Assembly: GCF_030580955.1 (NCBI RefSeq)
Contig: NZ_JAUQON010000007.1
Location: forward strand, 1-64,000
Direction: 5' to 3'
Origin: Hymenobacter convexus
GTDB lineage: Bacteria; Bacteroidota; Bacteroidia; Cytophagales; Hymenobacteraceae
Length of the DNA: 64,000 nt
The stretch's first letter is position 1. Each line of letters opens with the position of its first letter. Both the position numbers and the translations under genes were made by a program. Below, in pieces: positions 8,601 through 17,178 of this stretch. The notes under the pieces are model-generated. The model was not told where the DNA came from, searched no databases, and worked only from the letters and a program-made list of their open reading frames with translations.

Positions 8601-10154
8601 CGCGCTACCGAGGAGCGGTTCCGGCCGGTGCTGCTCACGGCCTCGGTAGCCTCGCTGGGTTTCCTGCCGATGGCACTGTCCGGCTCGGCCGGTGCGGAAG
8701 TGCAGAAGCCGCTGGCCACCGTGGTTATCGGCGGGCTGATAACGGCCACCCTGCTCACGCTGGTGGTGCTGCCGGTGCTTTACACCTTCTTTGTGGATGA
8801 CGACGAGCCCAGCCCCGAAGTAGCCGCCGAAGAAGCCGAAGAGGCAAAAATTCAGGCCGAAACCGGCGAAGCACCGAAACCGGCTAGCCCTGATGCGAAA
8901 GATGCAGGCGCAGCGGGCGCGTCCGGCGTTTCGGCCGTGGTCTTGCTGCTGCTAGTGGCCCTGGCCGCCCTGCTGCCTGCCACCGCCCGCGCCCAGAAGG
9001 CCCCGACGGATGGCCCGCTCAGCATCTCGCAGGCGCTGAGTACCGGCCTGGCCCAGAGCCCACTGGTGCAAGCCGCCACCTTGCAGGCCCAGCAGCAGCA
9101 GGCCCTCACCCGTACCGGCTACGACCTGCCGCGCCTCGTGTTCGACTACCAGTACGGCCAGATTTCCGGGCCGCTGGCCGACCATAGCTTCAACGTGCTG
9201 CAGCAGTCGGCCTTTCCCACCGTGTACGGGGCGCAACGTAAAGTATTGCAAACCACGGCCGAGGCCGGCACCATCCGCGCCCGCGCCCAGCGCCGCGAGC
9301 TGAGCCGCAGCATTCGCTCGGGCTACTACAATCTGCTGGTGACTTACCGCCTCGTGGCCCTGCTGCGCCGGCAAGACAGCCTCTACCAACGGGCCGCCCG
9401 CGCCGCCCGCATCCGCTACCAGGTGGGCGAAACCAACCGCCTGGAGCAGGTATCAGCCGAAGCCCGGTCCCGTGAGTTGCAAAACCGCCTCGCTACCCTG
9501 CGCTCCGAACTGCTGGTGCAGCGCCGCCAGTTGGCCCTGCTGCTGGGCCAGCCCAACCTAGCCAGCATCGATACCACGGCCAGCCCCCGCGCCGTGCTGC
9601 TGCCCGCCGATACGGCGGCGCTCACGCCCGCCACCAACCCCACGCTGGCGCTCTACCAGCAGCAGCTCACCCTCAGCCAGCAGCAAACCAAGCTCGAAAA
9701 GCTTCGCCGCCTGCCCGACCTGCGCGCCGGCTATTTCAACCAGACCATCAACCAGGAAAGAGGCTTCAATGTGGCCCAGGCCGGCATCGCAGTGCCGCTG
9801 CTGGGCGGCGCCCAGCGCGCCCGCATTGCTGCCGCCAAAATCGGCGAGGAAGCTGCGCAGGTACAGTTGAACTACGCCAACACGCAGTTCGGCACCCAGC
9901 TCAGCACCCTGCGCCAACAGCTGGCCCGCGCCCAGGCGTCGCTGCTTTATTACGAGAACTACGCCCTCCCGCAAGCCCGCTTAATCCTCGATACCGCCGA
10001 AAAAAGCCACCGCGCCGGCGATATCGAATACGTGGAATACGTGGTGAATACCCAGCCCGCCTGGCAGATTCAGGAAGCGTATTTCGAGCAACTGCGACAG
10101 TACAACGAGCTGGTGGTCAATATCCAGGCATTGGCTGGGGCAGATGCACCGTAA
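5694..10154 (+). CDS. cusA: CusA/CzcA heavy-metal RND pump fused to a TolC-like channel
   Basis: A 1486-residue fusion. Residues 1 to about 1045 form a complete heavy-metal-efflux RND transporter that uses proton flow to export metal ions. The TM4 relay motif DFGLIVDGAVIIVE is present with both aspartates. From about residue 1105 to the end there is an outer-membrane efflux protein (TolC/CusC) with its two-fold repeated helical hairpins. Between them lie an acidic Glu/Ala-rich linker and a segment VVLLLLVALAALLPATARA|Q (about 1080-1101) that resembles an intact signal peptide with an Ala-x-Ala site. A TTG at 5679 is in frame, but the ATG at 5694 fits RND N-termini better. cusB follows after a hairpin repeat. 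Confidence 0.95.
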   Translation: MISAIINFSIRNKLLVGLMLAGLIAWGVFSAASLPLDAIPDVTNNQVQVITQSPALAAQEVEQLITVPLELQLRTIPGVTEIRSISRFGLSVITVVFEEDVDTYHTRQLVAEKLKVAEADLGQGLGAPGMAPITTGLGEIYQYTIKVKKGYEKQYGLAQLREIQDWLVKRRLAGVDGVVDVSSFGGYVREYEVSVDPARLAGAGVSMAELYEALQANNGNAGGSYLERGPRAFFIRGEGRATSLQDIGNIVVKPVARPGQGGAPLLVRDVAAVRFGHAVRYGAMDRDGLGETVGGVVLMLKGASSEATIKNVKARVAEIQQTLPKGLEIDPFLDRTKLVDKAIHTVVKNLIEGGVIVVVVLLLLLGNLRAGLVVAGMIPLCMLFALGMMRTFGVSANLMSLGALDFGLIVDGAVIIVEAVIAHLLHERLKAAHETMDDITEGVTNRLMKSALFGQLIILIVYLPILSLTGVEGKMFRPMALTVSFAILGAMIMCLTYVPAVTAWALKKNISEKPNLADRIVGFLHRGYDPIIRAALGARWLVVGVAVGLLALGGFVFSRLGGEFIPQLDEGDFAMNVTLAPGSSLDESILLTSRIQRILKSKFPEVIQVVGKIGTSEIPTDPMSLEDSDQMIILKDHADWTSAHTREELANKMQAALAGVPGVSLEFQQPIQMRFNELISGVKSDVSVKIYGDDLDVLKAKADEAAALIRPLQGVGDIKVEQIIGLPQLRVSYDRTKLAQYGLRVMDLNTLLQTAFAGQTTGQVYEGERRFDLVLRLDSLHRRGPDDLNQLLVSLPDGNQIPLSEVATVTLKPAPAQISRDDARRRVNIGVNVRGRDVQSLVQDIQSKLKTGLSLPAGYSIVYGGQFENLNHAKARLAIAVPVSLVLIFMLLFLAFRSVKEALLIFTGIPLAAIGGVLALGLRGMPFSISAGVGFIALFGVAVLNGIVLVASLNELATAGVKKIRERVLRATEERFRPVLLTASVASLGFLPMALSGSAGAEVQKPLATVVIGGLITATLLTLVVLPVLYTFFVDDDEPSPEVAAEEAEEAKIQAETGEAPKPASPDAKDAGAAGASGVSAVVLLLLVALAALLPATARAQKAPTDGPLSISQALSTGLAQSPLVQAATLQAQQQQALTRTGYDLPRLVFDYQYGQISGPLADHSFNVLQQSAFPTVYGAQRKVLQTTAEAGTIRARAQRRELSRSIRSGYYNLLVTYRLVALLRRQDSLYQRAARAARIRYQVGETNRLEQVSAEARSRELQNRLATLRSELLVQRRQLALLLGQPNLASIDTTASPRAVLLPADTAALTPATNPTLALYQQQLTLSQQQTKLEKLRRLPDLRAGYFNQTINQERGFNVAQAGIAVPLLGGAQRARIAAAKIGEEAAQVQLNYANTQFGTQLSTLRQQLARAQASLLYYENYALPQARLILDTAEKSHRAGDIEYVEYVVNTQPAWQIQEAYFEQLRQYNELVVNIQALAGADAP

Positions 10155-10158
10155 AGCC

Positions 10159-10256
10159 GTCATGCAGAGCGCAGCGAAGCATCTCGCGTGCCGCCACTAA
10201 TCAAATACGATTGATTCACTATTGCACGCGAGATGCTTCGCTGCGCTCTGCATGAC
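10159..10256. repeat. Family A hairpin between cusA and cusB
   Basis: Arms GTCATGCAGAGCGCAGCGAA and TTCGCTGCGCTCTGCATGAC are perfectly complementary, extended by GCATCTCGCGTG/CACGCGAGATGC. The loop is about 30 bases. It starts 4 bases after the cusA stop codon. Confidence 0.92.
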
Positions 10257-10283
10257 CGGCAGAATATTTCTCTAACTCCTCCC

Positions 10284-11468
10284 ATGAAAGTCCTCTCCTA
10301 CATCGCCCTCCTCCCCTTCGTCATCGCCTGCGGCAGCAAAACCGAAAAGGCCGCTGACAAGCCCACGCCGCCCCCGCCCCGCGCGCCCAACGAGGTTTTC
10401 CTCTCCAAAGCCCAAATTCAGGCCGCCGGCATCGAACTCGGCACTTTCACCCGCCGCGACCTCGGTACCGAAGTGCAGGCCACCGGCCAGATTGACGTGC
10501 CTCCCAGCCACAAAGTTTCCATCACCGCCGTGATGGGCGGCTACGTACAGCAGCTGCCGGTACTGCCCGGCCAGCACGTACTACAAGGCAGCGTGCTCGC
10601 AACCCTGCGTAACCCCGACTACCTCAAACTGCAGCAGGACTACCTCCAGAGCCAGGCCCGCATTGTGTTTCTGAAGCAGGAAACCGCCCGCCAGCAAGTC
10701 CTCAACGATGAGGATGTGGGAGCGCGCCGCAAGCTCCAGCAAGCCACTTCCGAGTTGCGCACCGAGCAGGCCGCCGCCGGCAGCCTCGCCGCCCAGCTGC
10801 GCCTCATCGGCCTGAAACCGGAACGCATCACCGCCACGAATATTCAGCCCAGCGTGCCGCTCATCGCCCCCATCAGCGGCTATGTGAAGGCTGTGATGGT
10901 GAATCCCGGCCAGTTCGTCAACCCGCAGGATGTCCTCATCGAACTAGTCGACCGCTCCGACCTGCACTTGGAGCTTAAAGTATTCGAGCGCGACATCGCC
11001 AAGGTGAAAGTGGGCCAAGACATCCTATTCCGCGTGCCGGCCCAGGGAGCCAGCGCCCAGCCGCTGCCCGCCACCGTCTTCCTCGTGGGCAAAGCATTCG
11101 ATGATGACGGCCGCACCGTGAGCGTCCACGCCCACCTGCACGACACCGGCCCCGATGCCGCTGCCACCGCTGCCCTGCTGCCCGGCCAATACGTCAGTGC
11201 CCGCATTCTCACCGGCCGCACGCCCCAGCGCACCTTGCCCGAAGACGCCCTCGTGCCCGGCGGCGAAGTCAGCTACGGTTATTACCAGGTAAAGTCCGAT
11301 GCCAAAGGCAGCACCTTCCGTCGTTTCAGCCTCCGCCCCGGCGCCACCGACCAGGGCCAGGTAGCCGTGCGCCCGCTCGATAAGCTGGCTGACACCACGC
11401 ATCTGGTTGTCAAAGGCGCGTATTTTCTGGACGCCGAGCGGAGTAAAGGCCAGGGCGGGGACGAGTAA
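10284..11468 (+). CDS. cusB: CusB/CzcB-type periplasmic adaptor lipoprotein
   Basis: A 394-residue membrane-fusion protein that bridges the RND pump and the outer-membrane channel. It starts with a lipoprotein signal (SYIALLPFVIAC, lipobox cysteine at residue 16). The usual order follows: barrel-sandwich (lipoyl-like) half-motifs around GGYVQQLPVLPGQHV and ISGYVKAVMVNPGQFV, an alpha-hairpin between them, then beta-barrel and membrane-proximal domains. The ATG at 10284 places the signal peptide correctly; an upstream in-frame codon lies inside the hairpin repeat. It completes a tripartite exporter with the CusA-TolC fusion. The metal specificity is not readable. Confidence 0.93.
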   Translation: MKVLSYIALLPFVIACGSKTEKAADKPTPPPPRAPNEVFLSKAQIQAAGIELGTFTRRDLGTEVQATGQIDVPPSHKVSITAVMGGYVQQLPVLPGQHVLQGSVLATLRNPDYLKLQQDYLQSQARIVFLKQETARQQVLNDEDVGARRKLQQATSELRTEQAAAGSLAAQLRLIGLKPERITATNIQPSVPLIAPISGYVKAVMVNPGQFVNPQDVLIELVDRSDLHLELKVFERDIAKVKVGQDILFRVPAQGASAQPLPATVFLVGKAFDDDGRTVSVHAHLHDTGPDAAATAALLPGQYVSARILTGRTPQRTLPEDALVPGGEVSYGYYQVKSDAKGSTFRRFSLRPGATDQGQVAVRPLDKLADTTHLVVKGAYFLDAERSKGQGGDE

Positions 11469-11472
11469 TACA

Positions 11473-11565
11473 AACGTCATGCAGAGCGCAGCGAAGCATC
11501 TTGCCCGCTGCCAGTAATCATTTACTATTGCGGTAAAGATGCTGCGCTGCGCTCTGCATGACGTT
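11473..11565. repeat. Family A hairpin after cusB
   Basis: Arms AACGTCATGCAGAGCGCAGC and GCTGCGCTCTGCATGACGTT pair, then CATCTT/AAGATG with a few mismatches. It begins 4 bases after the cusB stop and fills the gap before the WbqC-like gene. Confidence 0.9.
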
Positions 11566-11601
11566 TCGCTGTGTTTTGCGCTCGCTCCCATCGTCCCAAC
11601 T

Positions 11602-12276
11602 ATGATTCTCCTCACCGAACTCCACTACCACCCGCCCGCCGCCCTCTTCGCGGCGCTCATGAACGCCGATGGCCTATTAATAGAAGCCCACGAGCACTAC
11701 CGCAAGCAAACCTACCGCAACCGCTGCCTCATCCGCACGGCGCAGGGCGTGCAGCCCCTCACCGTGCCCGTGCTCGACGGCAACCGGGCCGAAAAAGTGA
11801 GCGTCTCGGAGATTGAAATCGACTACCGCCAGAACTGGATTCACCGCCACTGGCGCACGCTCCAAACCGCCTACGGCAACAGCCCGTATTTTGAATACTA
11901 CGCCGATTACCTGCACGACATCTACGCCCGCAAGCCCTCCCGGCTTTTCGACTTGAACCTGCAGTTCCTGCAGCTTATGCTGAAGTGTTTCCGGCTGCCG
12001 CTGCCCGTGCAGCTCACCGCCGAATACCACGCGCACTACCCGGCGCAACCTTCTGCCGAAAATAATAGTCTAAGTACTAGCCCGCCAGCCGTAGCCGACC
12101 GCCGCGACTGGCTGACACCCAAAGCCGCCTCTATTGCCTCCAAACCTGACACTCCGGCAGCCTCCGCCCTCGTGCGGCCCTACCCGCAGGTGTTTGGCCC
12201 AGGTTTTGAGCCCGGCCTGAGTGTGCTGGACCTGCTGTTTTCGCAGGGCCCGGCGGCCGGCCGGTTTTTGCAATAA
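11602..12276 (+). CDS. WbqC-like family protein
   Basis: A 224-residue protein of the WbqC-like family (Pfam name as I recall it). Family traits are the N-terminal ELHYHPPAALFAALMNADG, then EHYRKQTYRNRCLI and LTVPVLDG, followed by INRHWRTLQTAYGNSPYFE-type helices (here IHRHWRTLQ). The family appears in polysaccharide clusters, but its biochemical role is not settled. The last 70 residues are Pro/Ser/Ala-rich and weakly conserved. The ATG at 11602 was chosen since upstream in-frame sequence falls in the hairpin repeat. No polysaccharide genes are nearby. Confidence 0.85.
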   Translation: MILLTELHYHPPAALFAALMNADGLLIEAHEHYRKQTYRNRCLIRTAQGVQPLTVPVLDGNRAEKVSVSEIEIDYRQNWIHRHWRTLQTAYGNSPYFEYYADYLHDIYARKPSRLFDLNLQFLQLMLKCFRLPLPVQLTAEYHAHYPAQPSAENNSLSTSPPAVADRRDWLTPKAASIASKPDTPAASALVRPYPQVFGPGFEPGLSVLDLLFSQGPAAGRFLQ

Positions 12277-12324
12277 CTCGCAAATTTCAGCCAGCGTTTG
12301 AATTACCCGGTGTGAACCGTATTT

Positions 12325-12336
12325 TGGTTCGAACCA
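12325..12336. promoter_or_regulatory. 12-base palindrome upstream of clpC
   Basis: TGGTTCGAACCA is a perfect dyad 102 bases before the clpC start. It could be an operator, but nothing else identifies a regulator. A near-consensus -7 box (TACGTTTA, 12425-12432) lies 5 bases before the clpC ATG. Confidence 0.25.
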
Positions 12337-12437
12337 TCGCCCGAACCGGCTTGTTTTCAAGTCAACCCGGCCCAACCCGTTATCCGTGTTTCACGCCCGA
12401 CGCGGGGCTTATTTGATTTTTCACTACGTTTATTGGC

Positions 12438-15053
12438 ATGGAAGCTAAATTCTCAAACCGCGTCAAGGAGGTCATTTCCCTCAGCCGGGAGGAAGCCATC
12501 CGCCTCGGCCACGACTATATCGGCACCGAGCACCTCTTGCTCGGCATGATTCGCGAAGCCGAAGGCACGGCCCTCGGCCTGCTGCGCAAGCTGGGCGTGA
12601 GCATCGATGAGCTCAAATTCTCGCTCGAACAAGCCACGCGCAACACCGCCACGCAGGGCACCAGCATCACCGGCTCTATTCCGCTCACCAAGCAGACCGA
12701 GAAGGTGCTGAAAATCACCTACCTTGAAGCCAAGATTTTCAAATCGGAAATCATTGGTACCGAACACCTTCTGTTGTCCATCCTGCGGGACGAAGACAAC
12801 ATATCTTCCCAAATTCTCAGCAAATTCAACGTGAACTACGAAACTGTGCGCGACTCGCTGGATTACCACGGTAATGCCGGTTCTGCTCCGCAAAACCGTA
12901 CGCCCGACACGGACGACGACGACAACGACCGCCTCTTTGGGGCCTCGGGCCCCGGTGGCGGCCGCGGCGGCGCCAGTGCTGGCGGCACCACCAAAAAGCC
13001 CGGCGAAAAATCGCGCACCCCGGTGCTCGACAACTTCGGCCGAGACCTCACCAAACTCGCTGAGGAGGACAAACTTGACCCCATCGTAGGCCGCGAAAAG
13101 GAAATTGAGCGCGTAGCCCAAATTCTGAGCCGCCGCAAAAAGAATAACCCCATCCTCATCGGCGAGCCCGGCGTGGGCAAAACCGCCATCGCCGAAGGTC
13201 TCGCCCTGCGCATCATTCAGAAAAAGGTGAGCCGCGTGCTCTTCAACAAGCGCGTGGTGACGCTCGACTTGGCTTCGCTGGTAGCCGGCACCAAATACCG
13301 CGGCCAGTTCGAAGAGCGCATGAAGGCCGTGATGAACGAGCTGGAAAAGTCGCCTGACGTGATTCTCTTCATCGATGAGTTGCATACCATCGTGGGCGCC
13401 GGCGGCGCTTCGGGCTCGCTCGACGCTTCGAACATGTTCAAGCCGGCGCTGGCCCGCGGCGAGATTCAATGCATCGGCGCCACCACGCTGGACGAATACC
13501 GTCAGTACATCGAGAAGGACGGTGCCTTGGCCCGTCGTTTCCAGATGGTGATGGTGGACCCCACCACGCCCGAGGAAACCATCGAAATCCTGCACAACAT
13601 CAAGGACAAGTATCAGGACCACCACCACGTGGTGTACACCGATAAGGCCATTGAGCAGTGCGTGATGCTGTCGGACCGCTACATGTCGGACCGTTTCCTG
13701 CCGGACAAGGCCATCGACATTCTTGATGAAGCCGGTGCCCGCGTGCACATCAACAACATCGTGGTGCCCGAGGACATTCTCACGCTCGAAGAGCAGATTG
13801 AGAACATCAAAGGCGAGAAAAACCGCGTGGTGAAATCGCAGAAATACGAGGAAGCCGCCAAGCTCCGTGACACCGAGAAGAAGTTGCTGGACCAACTCGA
13901 AACGGCTAAAAAGAGCTGGGAAGAGGAAACCAAGAAGAAGCGCTACACGGTGAAAGAGGAGAACGTGGCCGAGGTTATCGCCATGATGACCGGCATCCCC
14001 GTTTCGCGCGTGGCCCAGAACGAGAGCCAGAAGCTCCTCAACATGAACGAGGAGCTGCAAGGCAAAGTAATTGGCCAGGACAAAGCCATCAAGCAGTTGG
14101 TGAAAGCCATTCAGCGCACCCGCGTTGGCCTGAAGGACCCCAAGAAGCCCATCGGCTCGTTCGTGTTCCTCGGCCCGACGGGTGTGGGTAAGACGGAGCT
14201 GGCCAAGGTGCTCGCTACTTATCTCTTCGACAAGGAAGATGCGCTGGTGCGCGTGGATATGTCGGAGTACATGGAGAAATTCAGCGTATCGCGCCTGGTG
14301 GGCGCGCCTCCCGGCTACGTAGGCTATGAAGAGGGCGGCCAGTTGACGGAGAAAATCCGCCGCAAGCCGTACTCGGTTATCCTGCTCGACGAGATTGAGA
14401 AGGCGCACCCGGATGTGTACAACCTGCTCCTGCAAGTGCTGGATGACGGTATCCTGACCGACGGCCTCGGCCGCAAGGTGGACTTCCGTAATACCATCAT
14501 CATCATGACCTCGAACATCGGGGCGCGTGACCTGCAGGACTTCGGCGCCGGCATTGGCTTCGGCACGAAGGCCCGCCAGGAGAACATGGACGAGCTGACG
14601 AAGGGCACAATCACCAACGCCCTGAAAAAGACGTTCTCGCCCGAGTTCCTCAACCGTTTGGACGACGTCATCGTCTTCAATTCGCTGGAGAAGAAAGACA
14701 TCCACCGCATCATCGACATCAGCCTCAGCAAGCTCCTCTCGCGGGTGCAAGCCCTCGGCTACCGTGTCGAGTTGACGGAAGCCGCCAAGGACTTTGTGGC
14801 CGATAAAGGCTACGACCCCAAGTACGGCGCCCGCCCGCTGAACCGCGCCATCCAGAAGTACATCGAAGACCCGATTGCCGAGGAAATCCTCAAAGCCCAG
14901 GTAGTACACGGCGATGTTATCACTGCCGACTACACCGAAGGCGCCGAGGAACTGACTTTCGCCGTGAGCAAGAGCGGGGAGGCCCAGAACCTTGCCAGCG
15001 ACGAGCGCCCCGCCGACAAGCCGGAAGCGCCCGATGCCGACACGAAGAAGTAA
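12438..15053 (+). CDS. clpC: ClpC-type AAA+ protease ATPase subunit
   Basis: An 871-residue HSP100 unfoldase that feeds substrates to the ClpP protease. Domains in order: Clp N-terminal repeats (1 to about 145), an acidic Gly-rich linker, AAA1 with Walker A GEPGVGKT (242-249), a middle region with a UVR-type helix pair (about 455-500), AAA2 with Walker A GPTGVGKT (579-586), and a D2-small domain. The acidic/Ala tail ends [10 protein letters not shown]. Length and the UVR segment fit ClpC rather than ClpB (no long M-domain) or ClpA. A terminator follows. clpP is not in the window. Confidence 0.96.
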   Translation: MEAKFSNRVKEVISLSREEAIRLGHDYIGTEHLLLGMIREAEGTALGLLRKLGVSIDELKFSLEQATRNTATQGTSITGSIPLTKQTEKVLKITYLEAKIFKSEIIGTEHLLLSILRDEDNISSQILSKFNVNYETVRDSLDYHGNAGSAPQNRTPDTDDDDNDRLFGASGPGGGRGGASAGGTTKKPGEKSRTPVLDNFGRDLTKLAEEDKLDPIVGREKEIERVAQILSRRKKNNPILIGEPGVGKTAIAEGLALRIIQKKVSRVLFNKRVVTLDLASLVAGTKYRGQFEERMKAVMNELEKSPDVILFIDELHTIVGAGGASGSLDASNMFKPALARGEIQCIGATTLDEYRQYIEKDGALARRFQMVMVDPTTPEETIEILHNIKDKYQDHHHVVYTDKAIEQCVMLSDRYMSDRFLPDKAIDILDEAGARVHINNIVVPEDILTLEEQIENIKGEKNRVVKSQKYEEAAKLRDTEKKLLDQLETAKKSWEEETKKKRYTVKEENVAEVIAMMTGIPVSRVAQNESQKLLNMNEELQGKVIGQDKAIKQLVKAIQRTRVGLKDPKKPIGSFVFLGPTGVGKTELAKVLATYLFDKEDALVRVDMSEYMEKFSVSRLVGAPPGYVGYEEGGQLTEKIRRKPYSVILLDEIEKAHPDVYNLLLQVLDDGILTDGLGRKVDFRNTIIIMTSNIGARDLQDFGAGIGFGTKARQENMDELTKGTITNALKKTFSPEFLNRLDDVIVFNSLEKKDIHRIIDISLSKLLSRVQALGYRVELTEAAKDFVADKGYDPKYGARPLNRAIQKYIEDPIAEEILKAQVVHGDVITADYTEGAEELTFAVSKSGEAQNLASDERPADKPEAPDADTKK

Positions 15054-15090
15054 GATTATGGCATAAGCTCTAGCGTGTGCCCGTCAGGAG

Positions 15091-15125
15091 AAGCCGGTTC
15101 CAGCAATGGGGCCGGCTTTTTTATT
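15091..15125 (+). terminator. Terminator of clpC
   Basis: Stem AAGCCGG/CCGGCTT with a 14-base loop followed by a run of seven T, 38 bases after the clpC stop. Confidence 0.75.
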
Positions 15126-15140
15126 GTTGTTAAAAAAAGG

Positions 15141-15236
15141 AACGTCATGCTGAGCGGAGCCGAAGCATCTCTACCGCGCAACTAATCAATTTTAGTATTG
15201 CGGTAGAGATACTTCGGCTCCGCTCAGCATGACGTT
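15141..15236. repeat. Family A hairpin between clpC and the carboxylase gene
   Basis: Arms AACGTCATGCTGAGCGGAGC and GCTCCGCTCAGCATGACGTT are complementary, extended through CGAAGCATCTCTACCGC with a single mismatch. The loop differs from the commonest loop. It follows the clpC terminator directly. Confidence 0.93.
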
Positions 15237-15351
15237 CTGGGTTTGTAGGATACCCCGATGCAACAATTTCAATGGCTCATAATCTACCCGTAACCTACCT
15301 TTGGCCTCCCATCAGCGCACTTTCCTCCCACCCGCGCGCTTAACCTGACTT

Positions 15352-16920
15352 ATGCCCGACCCACACGCCCACGCGCACCTTTCCAAAACCGAATTGCTGG
15401 CCCGCAAAAACGAAGAAGCCCTGCTCGGCGGCGGCCAGGCCCGCATCGATGCCCAGCACAAAAAAGGCAAGCTCACCGCCCGCGAGCGGATTGATTTGCT
15501 GATGGATGAAGGCTCTTTCGAAGAAATCGGCAAATTTGTGATGCACCGGGCCAAGGACTTTGGCCTCGATAAAGAGCATTACCTCGGCGATGGCGTGGTG
15601 ACGGGCTACGGCACCGTGAACGGCCGACTGGTCTACGTTTTCTCGCAGGATTTCACGGTGTTTGGCGGCTCGCTGAGCGAAACCCACGCTGAGAAAATCG
15701 TCAAAATCATGGACCTTGCCATGAAAAACGGCGCCCCGGTTATCGGCCTCAACGATTCGGGCGGCGCCCGTATTCAGGAGGGCGTGGTGAGCCTCGGCGG
15801 CTACGCCGATATCTTCTATAAGAATACACTGGCATCGGGCGTGGTGCCGCAGCTTTCGGCCATTATGGGGCCGTGCGCGGGTGGCGCGGTGTACTCGCCG
15901 GCCATTACGGACTTCATTCTGATGGTGGAGCACACGAGCTATATGTTCGTGACCGGCCCCAACGTGGTGAAAACCGTGACCCACGAGGAAGTGACCAGCG
16001 AAGAACTGGGCGGCGCCAGCACGCACTCGGCCAAGAGCGGCGTCACGCACTTCTCGTGCGCCAACGAGGTGGTGGCCATCAACCACATCAAGCAGCTGCT
16101 AAGCTACATGCCGCAGAACTGTGAGGAAACCGCCCCGCATCAGCCCTACGAAGCCAGCGGCGACGAAAGCCGCGCCGTGCTCGACAAGCTGATTCCCGAG
16201 AATGCCAACCAGCCCTACGACATGCGTGAGGTGATTGAAGGCATCATCGACGCGAATTCCTTCCTCGAAGTACACCAGAATTTCGCCGAGAATATCGTGG
16301 TGGGTTTTGCGCGTCTGGCGGGCCGCAGCATCGGCATTGTGGGTAACCAGCCGGCGGTGCTGGCCGGTGTGCTCGACATCAACGCTAGCACCAAAGCCGC
16401 GCGTTTCGTGCGCTTCTGCGACTCGTTTAATATCCCGCTGCTGGTGCTGGAAGACGTGCCTGGCTTCCTGCCCGGCACTGACCAGGAATGGCGCGGCATC
16501 ATCACCAATGGCGCCAAGCTGCTCTACGCCTTCTGCGAAGCCACCGTGCCGCGCATCACCGTGATTACCCGCAAGGCCTACGGCGGCGCGTATGACGTGA
16601 TGAATTCCAAGCACATCGGGGCCGATTTGAACTACGCCTGGCCCACGGCCGAAATCGCCGTGATGGGCGCCAAGGGCGCGGCTGAAATCATTTTCAAGCG
16701 CGAAATCGCTGCCGCCGAAAACCCTGAAGCCAAGCTCCAAGAAAAGGTGGACGAATACCAGGAAAAATTTGCTACCCCCTACCGCGCCGCCCACCGCGGC
16801 TTCGTGGACGAAGTAATTCTACCTTCGCAGACCCGTCAGAAGCTAATTCGGGCATTTAAAATGCTGGAAAATAAAGTGGACACCATGCCGCGCAAGAAGC
16901 ACGGCAATATTCCGCTGTAA
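15352..16920 (+). CDS. Acyl-CoA carboxylase beta (carboxyltransferase) subunit
   Basis: A 522-residue carboxyltransferase of the propionyl/methylmalonyl-CoA type. It transfers CO2 from carboxybiotin to an acyl-CoA. Both crotonase-like halves are present: the N-terminal half with [14 protein letters not shown] and [13 protein letters not shown], and the C-terminal half with [30 protein letters not shown] and [11 protein letters not shown]. Length is normal for PccB. The biotin carboxylase/biotin-carrier subunit is not in the window, so partners are encoded elsewhere. Substrate preference (propionyl- or acetyl-CoA) is not certain. The small membrane protein follows after 12 bases. Confidence 0.95.
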   Translation: MPDPHAHAHLSKTELLARKNEEALLGGGQARIDAQHKKGKLTARERIDLLMDEGSFEEIGKFVMHRAKDFGLDKEHYLGDGVVTGYGTVNGRLVYVFSQDFTVFGGSLSETHAEKIVKIMDLAMKNGAPVIGLNDSGGARIQEGVVSLGGYADIFYKNTLASGVVPQLSAIMGPCAGGAVYSPAITDFILMVEHTSYMFVTGPNVVKTVTHEEVTSEELGGASTHSAKSGVTHFSCANEVVAINHIKQLLSYMPQNCEETAPHQPYEASGDESRAVLDKLIPENANQPYDMREVIEGIIDANSFLEVHQNFAENIVVGFARLAGRSIGIVGNQPAVLAGVLDINASTKAARFVRFCDSFNIPLLVLEDVPGFLPGTDQEWRGIITNGAKLLYAFCEATVPRITVITRKAYGGAYDVMNSKHIGADLNYAWPTAEIAVMGAKGAAEIIFKREIAAAENPEAKLQEKVDEYQEKFATPYRAAHRGFVDEVILPSQTRQKLIRAFKMLENKVDTMPRKKHGNIPL

Positions 16921-16932
16921 TATTGACTTATT

Positions 16933-17160
16933 ATGGCTATCTGGGCGGTAATCGGTTTTTCCCTCTTGCTATTTAGTGCCCTCGTCAGATTTAAAATTGG
17001 ACGTATTGCACTCGACATCATCCTGCTAATTGTAGCAGTATTAGGAAACACTACAGCCCCTTCTATAGGAGAGTCTAAAGATTCCGTTGAGGTCAGCAAT
17101 GCATCAATTATAGGTAGCGCAATTTGTTTCGTATTTGCAATTGCTGCCTTTTACATATAA
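16933..17160 (+). CDS. Small membrane protein, unknown
   Basis: A 75-residue protein with about three hydrophobic segments (AVIGFSLLLFSALV; ALDIILLIVAVLGN; IIGSAICFVFAIAAFYI) and a short polar loop with Ser, Glu and Lys. Its AT-rich composition stands out between two GC-rich genes. It lies 12 bases after the carboxylase gene and 18 bases before the M42 peptidase gene, so it is probably transcribed with them. No family is recognised. Confidence 0.6.
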   Translation: MAIWAVIGFSLLLFSALVRFKIGRIALDIILLIVAVLGNTTAPSIGESKDSVEVSNASIIGSAICFVFAIAAFYI

Positions 17161-17178
17161 ACGCTCAAACCCCCTACC

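Noticed and set aside
12453..14909. A very long open frame (818 codons) antisense to clpC
   Set aside because: It is the mirror of a highly conserved gene in a GC-rich genome. Its sequence is low in sense-like motifs and full of His/Val/Leu runs typical of antisense frames.
16836..17099. Minus-strand frame over the small membrane protein
   Set aside because: The plus-strand frame has a better membrane pattern, fits the operon spacing and uses a normal ATG.
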